Origin: Brevibacterium antiquum
GTDB lineage: Bacteria > Actinomycetota > Actinomycetes > Actinomycetales > Brevibacteriaceae
Direction: 5' to 3'
Assembly: GCF_016107655.1 (NCBI RefSeq)
Contig: NZ_JABASX010000003.1
Span: forward strand, 372,001-436,000
DNA: 64,000 bases
Below are positions 47,604 through 55,102 of this stretch, one piece after another. The notes beneath the pieces are model-generated. The model searched no databases, was not told the origin of the DNA, and saw nothing but the letters and a program-made list of their open reading frames with translations. A program made the translations under genes and the position numbers. Within the stretch, counting starts at the first letter, position 1. The number at the start of each line of letters is the position of its first letter.

Positions 47604-48089
47604 TCATGATGTTTCGGTACCGGTCTCGAAGTCCTCGGCCGAGACGTTGTCGAGGAAGTCCCGGAACTGGGCCACTTCCTCTTCGTCAGCCGCTGGTGCT
47701 TCGATTCCGGATTCTTCGAGAAGTTCTGAATTGACGTAGACGGGACACTGTGCCGTGAGAGCCAGCGTCACCGCGTCGGAGGGTCGTGCCGAAATCGACT
47801 TTCCATCGTTCGTATGAAGTTCGGCCAGGAAGATCTGCCCGTCGCGGCCGGTGATTGTCACGTCGGCCAATGATGCTTCATATGCTTCGAGCGTGTCGAG
47901 CAGAAGCGCATGTGCCATCGGTCGCGGCGGGGTCAGTCCCCGCTGCGCGATCGAGAGTGCATTTGCTTCGATGGCTCCGACCCAGATGGGCAGGTAGTAG
48001 GCCGGTTCGGTTGCTTTGAGCAACAGGATCGGCTGGTTGGCTGGCATTTCGATGCGAACACCAACAACCTCAACTTCGATGTTTGACAT
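47604..48089 (-). CDS. Bifunctional nuclease family protein (DUF151)
   Basis: 161 residues. DUF151 core: EVEVVGVRIEMPANQPILLLK, LPIWVGAIEANALSIAQRG and KSISARPSDAVTLAL. The family is named after a plant nuclease, but no enzymatic function is proven in actinobacteria. The C-terminus is acidic. Sits 10 bp after the FHA gene, in the position of Rv1829 of M. tuberculosis. Confidence 0.88.
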   Translation of the reverse strand: MSNIEVEVVGVRIEMPANQPILLLKATEPAYYLPIWVGAIEANALSIAQRGLTPPRPMAHALLLDTLEAYEASLADVTITGRDGQIFLAELHTNDGKSISARPSDAVTLALTAQCPVYVNSELLEESGIEAPAADEEEVAQFRDFLDNVSAEDFETGTETS

Positions 48090-48099
48090 TATCCCCCGG

Positions 48100-49119
48100 T
48101 CAGGAGCGCGGACGCTGCTGGAAAATCATCCGGAACTTGCCGATCTGCACATCGGCTCCGTTCTGCAGTTCAATTGAATCGATCAGCTGACGACCCACAT
48201 AGGTCCCGTTGAGCGACCCGGTGTCGCGAAGCGTGAATCCGCTTGGAGTCCGAATGAACTCGGCGTGCTTGCGCGAGACTGTGACATCGTCAAGGAAGAT
48301 GTCCGCGTTCGGGCTGCGCCCCACTGTCACCACATCAGTGTCGAGCAGAATCTGCGAACCCGAGTCCGGGCCCGAGACGACGACGAGCAGCGCATCTGTG
48401 TCCTGCAGACCTTCAAGGTCGGGCACAGGGTGGATCTCGCCGGTATGCGGATCCAGAATTCCATGGAACTGCTGGCTGCCGGAATCGTTGGAGCCCGGCC
48501 GGTCGTTGCCGTACTGCTGGCCCTGACCATTCCCGTTGTACGGGTTCTGGCCCTGGCTGCCGGATTGCGGCTGATTGCCGTACTGCGGCTGACCGCCCTG
48601 ACCATTGGGATCCTGTGGAATATAGCCACCGCCCTGGGGCTGATTGCCCTGAGGAGGATACTGCCCCTGATCCTGCTGGTACTGCGGCTGCTGATATGGA
48701 GGCTGCTGACCCTGCTGATACGAAGGCTGCTGACCGTTGTTGTACTGGCCCTGCTGCCCCTGGTTCTGCGGCACACCATACTGACCGTAGCCGGGCTGCT
48801 GAGCACTGTTCTGCTGCGGAGCATTGCCGTACTGCGGCGCCTGCGATCCGTTGTTCACGGGCTGCTGGCCGTAGGGAGGTGTCTCCTGCGGAGTCGGTCC
48901 GCCCTGTGGCTGCGACTGGGCATAGTTCTGGACGTTGCCCTGGCTGCCGCCGCCGTTCTGACCATATGGGTCGACCAGCGGGTTGTGGCGTGTTTCGGGG
49001 TCCGTGCTCTCATCACCATTGCCGGCGCCGAACGGAAACTTCTTCGATTGCGGCACTTGACCGTTGTCATACCAGGTCTGCGAGGGGTTGGGACGACCTT
49101 GATCGTTATTCTGCGACAT
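48100..49119 (-). CDS. FHA-domain protein (GarA/OdhI-like) with Gln/Asn-rich N-terminal region
   Basis: 339 residues. The C-terminal ~95 residues are an FHA phosphothreonine-binding domain (VGRSPNADIFLDDVTVSRKH, then LRDTGSLNGTYVGR). By location, next to gcvH, it matches GarA/OdhI, which control 2-oxoglutarate metabolism when phosphorylated. It differs because ~220 N-terminal residues are Gln/Asn/Gly/Pro/Tyr-rich low-complexity sequence, and the ETTSVFR-type phosphorylation motif at the start of GarA is not present. ATG at 49119 overlaps the gcvH stop (TAATG). Confidence 0.88.
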   Translation of the reverse strand: MSQNNDQGRPNPSQTWYDNGQVPQSKKFPFGAGNGDESTDPETRHNPLVDPYGQNGGGSQGNVQNYAQSQPQGGPTPQETPPYGQQPVNNGSQAPQYGNAPQQNSAQQPGYGQYGVPQNQGQQGQYNNGQQPSYQQGQQPPYQQPQYQQDQGQYPPQGNQPQGGGYIPQDPNGQGGQPQYGNQPQSGSQGQNPYNGNGQGQQYGNDRPGSNDSGSQQFHGILDPHTGEIHPVPDLEGLQDTDALLVVVSGPDSGSQILLDTDVVTVGRSPNADIFLDDVTVSRKHAEFIRTPSGFTLRDTGSLNGTYVGRQLIDSIELQNGADVQIGKFRMIFQQRPRS

Positions 49120-49523
49120 TACGCCTCCTCGCTCTTAATGAGCTCTTGGTACTGCTCGCTGTCCAACAGCGCGTCGACCTGCTCTGGATCACTGAGTTCG
49201 ACGAGATACATCCAGCCGTCCTGGAACGGGGATGAATTCACGGTCTCGGGAGCGTCGTCGAGTCCTTCGTTGACTTCCGTGACCGAACCGGACACGGGTG
49301 CGACGAGATCGGACACGCTCTTCGTGCTCTCAACCTCACCACAGGATTCTCCAGCAGTGGTCTTATCGCCGACATCAGGAAGATCGACATACACGACGTC
49401 ACCCAGCTGTTCCTGGGCAAAATCGGTGATACCCACCCGCACAACTGCACTGTTGTCCGTGGTCTCGACCCATTCGTGGTCGCGTGAGTATCGCAAGGAC
49501 ACTGGATAATCCAGGTTTGCCAT
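49119..49523 (-). CDS. gcvH: Glycine cleavage system H protein
   Basis: 134-residue lipoyl carrier that shuttles the aminomethyl group in glycine cleavage. The lipoylated Lys lies in EVESTKSVSDL, and the N-terminus YSRDHEWVE is typical. ATG at 49523 with AAGAGGAG upstream. No gcvT or gcvP is adjacent and I see no glycine riboswitch fold in the 170 bp upstream. First gene of the run gcvH-FHA-DUF151-aroG. Confidence 0.96.
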   Translation of the reverse strand: MANLDYPVSLRYSRDHEWVETTDNSAVVRVGITDFAQEQLGDVVYVDLPDVGDKTTAGESCGEVESTKSVSDLVAPVSGSVTEVNEGLDDAPETVNSSPFQDGWMYLVELSDPEQVDALLDSEQYQELIKSEEA

Positions 49524-49693
49524 GTCGACTCCTCTTAGCTTGTTGGTCCTCCAAGCATAGCCGCCTGAGGTGATTTCATAACAATCACGAAACAGAAATG
49601 TTACCGATCCTCGGGACCAGCCCAGGCTCGCACCCGCTTCTCACGTGACTACCTGGGATGATACCCGTTTTTTCGAGGTCACGAAACGCGGTT

Positions 49694-49721
49694 TTGGCAC
49701 TTGGCCGGGGATCGTTATAGG
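49694..49721 (+). promoter_or_regulatory. Promoter of tRNA-Pro
   Basis: TTGGCA (-35) and TATAGG (-10) separated by 16 bp, ending 34 bp before the tRNA 5' end. Good fit to the principal sigma factor consensus. Confidence 0.6.
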
Positions 49722-49755
49722 GTGGGTCTCGTTGCTTTCCGAAGCATCACGGAAA

Positions 49756-49829
49756 CGGGCTATAGCGCAGCTTGGTAGCGCGCTTCACTGGGGGTGAAGA
49801 GGTCGTGGGTTCAAATCCCGCTAGCCCGA
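49756..49829 (+). tRNA. tRNA-Pro (anticodon GGG)
   Basis: 74-nt cloverleaf. Acceptor arms CGGGCTA / TAGCCCG, D arm GCGC...GCGC, anticodon stem CTTCA / TGAAG around the loop CTGGGGG with anticodon GGG, and T arm GTGGG-TTCAAAT-CCCGC. Discriminator A at 49829. The CCA end is not encoded. GGG reads CCC and CCT proline codons. Confidence 0.95.
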
Positions 49830-49839
49830 CCGGTGTGAT

Positions 49840-49886
49840 GTGTCGCGACATCGTTCACTCGATGTCGCGGCACATTTCTCTTTTCT
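49840..49886 (+). terminator. Terminator of tRNA-Pro
   Basis: Stem GTGTCGCGACATCG / CGATGTCGCGGCAC (one G-T pair) with a 6-nt loop, followed by ATTTCTCTTTTCT. It lies 10 bp past the tRNA. Confidence 0.85.
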
Positions 49887-50018
49887 GACCCGGTCAATCT
49901 CTTTTCTGACCCAGTCAAGCTCATTTCTGACCCGGCCAAGTCTCACGACATCGCGCGCACATTCGGGTGCATGTCTCACGACATCGTTCACTGCATGTCT
50001 CACGTCAGCTTGGCTCAC
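49877..50018. repeat. Tandem 21-bp repeats and decayed terminator copies after tRNA-Pro
   Basis: Three 21-bp units containing TTTCTGACCC start at 49877, 49898 and 49919. They are followed by two or three imperfect copies of TCTCACGACATCG...GCATG (from about 49940), which resemble the stem of the tRNA terminator. The stretch separates tRNA-Pro from the convergent MFS gene. No gene is supported. Confidence 0.75.
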
Positions 50019-50019
50019 G

Positions 50020-51243
50020 TCATCGTTCCGCCTGCTCCTGCGCTCCTCCGAGCCGACCGGCGAAGATCATTGTGACCGCGCCGATGACGATCAGCACGGA
50101 CAGACCCCAGCGGAGCGTGCCGAGGCTGGCGATGATTCCCACCAGCGGGCTGGTGGCCAGGAATCCGACCCTCATGATCCAGTTGACCAGCGTCACTCCT
50201 CCGGCTCTGCCCACACCTGGAATGTGAGCAGCGGCTCCGAGCGCTCCTGGAACCAGAGTCGCCGATCCGTACCCCATGAGTGTCAGTCCGACCAACAGCT
50301 GAACCGGCTCGATGGCAGTGACGACACCGATCCCGCCGAGGGCGATGAGGCCTCCCCCGAGGCGAGCGATCCGGCTGGAGCCGAAGCGCTGGACCAGGAA
50401 GTCCCCGCTGAAGCGGCCCAGACACTGACTGCCGATGACCACACTGAAGGCGATTCCGGCGGTGGCGGCAGGCACCCCGCTGAACTCGACTGCCGCAATC
50501 GCGGACCAGTTGTTCGCAATGTCCTCCACAGCCGTTCCGCAGATTGCGACCACGGCCAGCGGCAGCGCCACCAGCAGAACCGCACGCTTCGAACTTGGTC
50601 GAGCACCGTTGGAAGGCTCGCTGACATCGGCTGCGGCCTCAGCGTCAACGCCCGTTCCTGCCCGCCGTCTGCTCTGGCCAACGTCTCCGATCAGCCTGCG
50701 GGCCGACATGATCACGATGAAAGTCACCACCGCGATCAGGGCCAGATGGACCCTCATGTCCACGCCGTTGCCTGCAGCAATGGTGGCAGCTGCACCGCTG
50801 GCAAGACCTCCGAGACTCCACAGCGCGTGCATCGACGAGAGAATGACGCGCGACAGACTCTCCTGCACCCCGATGCCGACGACGTTCTGCGCCACATCAA
50901 CAATGGCATCGAAGAAGCCGACGAAGAACAGACAGGCGGCCATCATCCAGCCATTGACGGACCACGCTGTGGCGGCCGCGGAGAGTCCCAGGAGAAGAGT
51001 GCCTCCCACGACGACAGCGTTGGCTCCGAACCGTGAGATGAGGTGCGCCGGGACGACAGAGGAGGCGATGGCGCCGAGGGCGAAGGAAGCGACGACGAGC
51101 CCGAACTCCCAGGAACTCAGTCCCAGCCGCTCGACCAACAGCGGGTACCACGGCAGCAGTGCCGCGAACATGAGGCCGTTGCAGCCGAAGTAGAGACCGA
51201 CGCCGGCTATCGCACGGGCTCCGGAGCTGGGCCGATGGCTCAT
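50020..51243 (-). CDS. MFS transporter, unknown substrate
   Basis: 407 residues with 12 predicted membrane segments, opening with GLYFGCNGLMFAALLPWYPLLVERLGLSS. It resembles the group of MFS proteins related to fucose/multidrug-like carriers (YbjJ type), with a basic/acidic loop at ~residue 190-215. The substrate cannot be read from the sequence. The ATG overlaps the stop of the antiporter gene (ATGA), so the two are co-translated. No regulator lies beside them. Confidence 0.85.
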   Translation of the reverse strand: MSHRPSSGARAIAGVGLYFGCNGLMFAALLPWYPLLVERLGLSSWEFGLVVASFALGAIASSVVPAHLISRFGANAVVVGGTLLLGLSAAATAWSVNGWMMAACLFFVGFFDAIVDVAQNVVGIGVQESLSRVILSSMHALWSLGGLASGAAATIAAGNGVDMRVHLALIAVVTFIVIMSARRLIGDVGQSRRRAGTGVDAEAAADVSEPSNGARPSSKRAVLLVALPLAVVAICGTAVEDIANNWSAIAAVEFSGVPAATAGIAFSVVIGSQCLGRFSGDFLVQRFGSSRIARLGGGLIALGGIGVVTAIEPVQLLVGLTLMGYGSATLVPGALGAAAHIPGVGRAGGVTLVNWIMRVGFLATSPLVGIIASLGTLRWGLSVLIVIGAVTMIFAGRLGGAQEQAER

Positions 51244-52670
51244 TCGCCGGACTCGCTCGCCCGGTCGAACGAGGCCGGTCCTTCCTTCGCTTCACGTCGG
51301 CCTGCTCGCACATTCAGCCCGGCCCGCCCGAGCACGAGCAGAGTCAGCAGGATCCCGAGGAGCTTCCACCACATGCCATCGGTCATGAACAGCAGCACCA
51401 TTGCCGCCAGGATCGGGACCAGGTGGGACATCGACCACCCGACATAGCCTCCGAAACTCGGCATGGCCACGTTCGCCGAGTCCGCAACGGATTTCACCAT
51501 GAAGTTCGGCCCATTGCCGATGTAGGTGATCGCCCCACCCATGACTGCGCCCAGGGACACCGCGATCAGCAGAGTCTCTGCAACACCAGCCACCCGGGGC
51601 TCCCCCTGCACCTGAGAGGCCATTTCGAAGAAGGTCACATATGTCGGAGCATTGTCGAGCACCGAGGAGAGGCCACCGGTGAAGACGAACAGAGAGATCT
51701 CATTGAGCGGTATCCGATGCGCGATCTGACCAAGGTAGGCCAGCGCTGGCATCATCGTGAGGAAGATGCCGATGAACAGTGCTCCGACTTCCAGAATCGG
51801 GGTCCATGTGAATTTGTTGAGGTTGAAGCGGGCGCCTCGGTCTCCGAAGAGGAACGATGCGATTGCGGCTGTGAGCATCACGACCTCGCGCCAGGGAACG
51901 TACTGCGACAGGCTCGCGTGCCCGGATTCGACCGCATGCATGTCGATCGAGGGGATGAAGGCGACGGCGATGATGATGACAGCGAGGAAGGCGAGTCCGC
52001 TCGCCCCTCGCAGCCCCAGCTTGGTGACGTACTCCGCATCCTTCGCCAGCGCCTCGGCGGGCTCCTTCGCATACATTCTGCGATCGAGTGCGTAGAAGCT
52101 GACCAGGAGCAGCGAATTGACGAACAGCCAGTACGGCCACAGCCCGAAGGTCCACTCGAAGGGAACCCCGCGCAGCATTCCGAGGAACAGCGGCGGATCG
52201 CCCAGAGGGGTCAGAAGCCCACCGCAGTTGGCCACGATGAAGATCGTGTAGACGACTGTGTGGGTACGGTGCCTGCGGTCCTGGTTGGTGTTGAGGATCG
52301 GCCGGATGAGGAGCATCGCCGCTCCTGTGGTGCCGATGAACGATGCCAGCACTCCGCCGATCGCCAAGAAGATCGTGTTGTTCTTCGGTGTTGCCCTGAT
52401 ATCGCCGACGAGGAAGATGCCCCCTGAGGCAACGAACAGGCTGCCGATCAGAACGATGAATTGGACGTACTCCACCAAGGCGTGGGAAACGGTGGAACCG
52501 GCTCCGCCGATGACGAACCACACAGCGATCGGCACGCCGAGGACCAAGGCCACTGAGAGTTTGACGAGATTGCGGTCCCAGATCTTCTCGGTGGCCGGGA
52601 TGAGCGGCAGGACTGCGATGCAGCCCAACAGCAGAATGAACGGGAGGATACTCCACCAGGCAACAGCCAT
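51240..52670 (-). CDS. Ion transporter superfamily protein, NhaD/CitM-like sodium:proton antiporter
   Basis: 476 residues, 11-13 membrane helices. Diagnostic segments: FIGTTGAAMLLIRPIL, VANCGGLLTPLGDPPLFLG and SSVLDNAPTYVTFFEMA, with the conserved polar sites shared by NhaD-type and citrate/arsenite-type carriers. The close family is annotated as sodium:proton antiporter, but a dicarboxylate substrate is not excluded. ATG at 52670 has AAAGGGAC upstream. First gene of a two-gene operon with the MFS gene downstream. Confidence 0.82.
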   Translation of the reverse strand: MAVAWWSILPFILLLGCIAVLPLIPATEKIWDRNLVKLSVALVLGVPIAVWFVIGGAGSTVSHALVEYVQFIVLIGSLFVASGGIFLVGDIRATPKNNTIFLAIGGVLASFIGTTGAAMLLIRPILNTNQDRRHRTHTVVYTIFIVANCGGLLTPLGDPPLFLGMLRGVPFEWTFGLWPYWLFVNSLLLVSFYALDRRMYAKEPAEALAKDAEYVTKLGLRGASGLAFLAVIIIAVAFIPSIDMHAVESGHASLSQYVPWREVVMLTAAIASFLFGDRGARFNLNKFTWTPILEVGALFIGIFLTMMPALAYLGQIAHRIPLNEISLFVFTGGLSSVLDNAPTYVTFFEMASQVQGEPRVAGVAETLLIAVSLGAVMGGAITYIGNGPNFMVKSVADSANVAMPSFGGYVGWSMSHLVPILAAMVLLFMTDGMWWKLLGILLTLLVLGRAGLNVRAGRREAKEGPASFDRASESGE

Positions 52671-52888
52671 CCGGCGGTCCCTTTCTCATGATGGTGATGA
52701 CGAGTTCCACCGAGCTCGTCGACGATGGCGTGGCACCACTCTACTGACATCCGGGTCCATTCCCCGCAGTGGCCCACTTCACGGACACTCGCGTGCTCAA
52801 CACCATCTCGGTGGCATACCCTGGGGTGCAGCTCATCGACGTCCCATTCGCGCCGCGTGCCGAATGTCATCCTCAGGAGGAGACTCGC

Positions 52889-54352
52889 TTGTCTCAGAAC
52901 GCACCATCCCCCGATGGCAGACTGCACGGTCGAGAACGTGTGAATTCCCGGATCGTCGGAATCTCACTGGCCGCCGCGCTGGGCGGATTCCTCTTCGGCT
53001 TCGACACAGCTGTCATCAACGGAGCCGTCGACGCCCTGGCAGAGGAGTTCGCCCTCAGCGCCGGACTGAAGGGCTTCGCCGTCTCCTCGGCGCTGCTGGC
53101 GTGCGCACTCGGAGCCTGGTTCGCCGGTTCTGTGGCCAATCGCTACGGCAGACTCCCCGTCATGGTCGTCGCGGCGGTCCTGTTCCTCCTCTCTGCCATC
53201 GGCTCGGGCCTGGCCTTCGGCGTCACGGATCTCATCATCTGGCGCATGATCGGCGGACTCGGCGTGGGCGCTGCCTCCGTCATCGCTCCTGCCTATATCG
53301 CCGAGGTGTCCCCCGCCCGGGTGCGTGGTCGCCTCGGTTCGCTGCAGCAGCTGGCGATCGTGACCGGGATCTTCGCGGCACTCCTGTCGAATGCGCTTCT
53401 GGCCTCACTGTCCGGAGGAGCCGCCGATCCACTGTGGTTCGGAATCGAGACCTGGCGCTGGATGTTCATGGTCGAGGCACTCCCCGCTCTGGTCTACGGA
53501 CTCATGGCATTGGGGCTTCCGGAATCTCCGCGGTTCCTTGTGGCCCGTGGCAGAGAGAACGAGGCCGCTCGAGTTCTGCGTGTCTTCACAGGGGTCACCG
53601 ACACAGATTCCCTCATCGAACGGATCCGCGACTCGATCCGACGGGAGGACAAAGAGTCCTTCAAGGACCTCATCGGCAGACGGTTCGGCCTCAAGCCGAT
53701 CGTCTGGATCGGAATCCTGCTGTCCGTGTTCCAGCAGTTCGTCGGCATCAACGTCATCTTCTACTACTCGACGACGTTGTGGAAGTCGGTCGGATTCGAC
53801 GAATCCAGCGCCCTTCTGACCTCAGTCATCACCTCGGTGACGAACATCGTCGTGACGATCGTGGCGATTCTCCTCGTCGACAAGGTCGGACGTCGGAAGA
53901 TGCTGTTGGCCGGTTCGTTCCTGATGGGCATCTCCCTGGCGATGATGGCGGTATCATTCTCGTTCGCCGAGCTCGCCACCGCCGCCGATGGCACCACCAG
54001 CGCCCAGTTGGATGCACCGTGGTCGATCATCGCGCTGATCTCAGCGAATGTGTTCGTTGTCGGATTCGGTGCCACGTGGGGCCCTCTGGTCTGGGTGCTC
54101 CTGGGCGAGATGTTCCCCAACCGGATCCGTGCCGGTGCCCTGGCTGTGGCTGCTGCGGCCCAGTGGATCGCGAACTTCGCCATTTCGACGACGTTCCCGA
54201 TCTTCTCCGATATCAGCCTGACCTTCGCCTACGGCTTCTACGCCTTCTTCGCGATACTCTCGTTCTTCTTCGTCTGGTGGAAGGTTCCCGAGACGAAGGG
54301 AATCGAGCTGGAGGACATGACCGAAGAGCTCACGGTGCGTCCACGCGACTGA
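52889..54352 (+). CDS. Sugar porter family MFS transporter
   Basis: 487 residues, 12 membrane segments. Sugar-porter signatures: GGFLFGFDTAVINGAV in helix 1, PESPRFLV after helix 6, VFQQFVGINVIFYYS in helix 7 and PETKGIELEDM at the end. Expected to import a hexose, pentose or polyol with protons (XylE/GalP/IolT group). Start: TTG at 52889 with AGGAGGAG six to seven bases upstream, much better than the ATG 120 bp earlier. Divergent from the antiporter operon. Confidence 0.88.
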   Translation: MSQNAPSPDGRLHGRERVNSRIVGISLAAALGGFLFGFDTAVINGAVDALAEEFALSAGLKGFAVSSALLACALGAWFAGSVANRYGRLPVMVVAAVLFLLSAIGSGLAFGVTDLIIWRMIGGLGVGAASVIAPAYIAEVSPARVRGRLGSLQQLAIVTGIFAALLSNALLASLSGGAADPLWFGIETWRWMFMVEALPALVYGLMALGLPESPRFLVARGRENEAARVLRVFTGVTDTDSLIERIRDSIRREDKESFKDLIGRRFGLKPIVWIGILLSVFQQFVGINVIFYYSTTLWKSVGFDESSALLTSVITSVTNIVVTIVAILLVDKVGRRKMLLAGSFLMGISLAMMAVSFSFAELATAADGTTSAQLDAPWSIIALISANVFVVGFGATWGPLVWVLLGEMFPNRIRAGALAVAAAAQWIANFAISTTFPIFSDISLTFAYGFYAFFAILSFFFVWWKVPETKGIELEDMTEELTVRPRD

Positions 54353-54427
54353 TTCCGCCGAGGCTGTCCCAGGGAGGACTGTCCCAGGGAGGACCGGTCA
54401 CGCCGAGGTGGTTCCGGGCAGGACCGG

Positions 54428-54928
54428 TCAGGCCGTGCCCTGGGCGGCGGGCTCGGTCTGCTCGTCCTTCTTCTTCAGCCCGATGAACAGGCCGAGGATG
54501 GCCAGGACGAAGACGGCGCCGAGCCCGATGGTCAGTCCGGGCTCCGCTTGGTAGGCCGTGGCCAGGGCCTTGAAGCCGATGAGGCCGACAGTCGAATAGA
54601 TCAGGGCCCACAGGGACCCGCCGACGACGAGAGCGGGAACATAGCGGCGATAGCTCATGCCGCTGGTTCCAGCCGCCAGATTGAGCACGGTCTGGACCCC
54701 GATCATGAGGAAGCTCACGGCGATCACCGGTGCCCCGAAACGCTCGATCATCGCTTCGGCTCTGCGGTACTTCGGACCGGTCATGATCGTGTCGATGCGT
54801 TCGATCTTTCGAATGCCCTTGCGCGCCAACCGCCCCAGGAGGAAGGTTCCTCCCGCGCGGGCCAGGATGATGCCGAACAGGATGAGCCACGTCACGGCGA
54901 TGGGAAACGACCAGTTCAGCGGGTTCAT
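54428..54928 (-). CDS. VTT/DedA-like small membrane protein
   Basis: 166 residues with four or so hydrophobic segments and a Gly-rich core (ERFGAPVIAVSFLMIGVQTVLNLAAGTSGMSYRRYVPALVVGG) typical of the VTT (SNARE-associated, DedA) fold. Such proteins affect membrane lipid distribution and undecaprenyl phosphate recycling, but this shorter form has no assigned role. The ATG at 54928 begins at the first hydrophobic region; no strong ribosome site is seen. It is convergent to the sugar porter. Confidence 0.78.
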   Translation of the reverse strand: MNPLNWSFPIAVTWLILFGIILARAGGTFLLGRLARKGIRKIERIDTIMTGPKYRRAEAMIERFGAPVIAVSFLMIGVQTVLNLAAGTSGMSYRRYVPALVVGGSLWALIYSTVGLIGFKALATAYQAEPGLTIGLGAVFVLAILGLFIGLKKKDEQTEPAAQGTA

Positions 54929-55026
54929 CGTGAATCGTCGTCCCTGCAGCCTGCTGCGTCTGGGCCCCCGCTGTCGGCACTGGCACCGGCACTGCACAGA
55001 TGGTTTCGATTGCTCACGCCACGATT

Positions 55027-55065
55027 GTACGCCAGGTGAGGTTAGTCTTCCCTCACCTGGCGTAC
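55027..55065. other. Perfect 15-bp palindrome (hairpin or operator)
   Basis: GTACGCCAGGTGAGG and CCTCACCTGGCGTAC with a 9-nt centre. It lies 38 bp past the amidohydrolase stop and ~100 bp upstream of the VTT gene on the same strand. It may terminate the amidohydrolase message (no T-run) or be a regulatory site; the inner part resembles a DtxR-type iron box at 14 of 19 positions. Confidence 0.55.
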
Positions 55066-55102
55066 TCTCCCGCTGTCGTGCTCAGGCGTTCGGCCGGGCT
55101 CC

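Noticed and set aside
49524..49700. Glycine riboswitch upstream of gcvH
   Set aside because: No paired aptamer structure could be traced in the short leader, and the gcvT/gcvP genes that usually go with it are missing.
49821..50018. 65-codon minus-strand frame just after the MFS stop, starting at a GTG
   Set aside because: It is made of the 21-bp and terminator-derived repeats and runs into the tRNA; not a credible protein.
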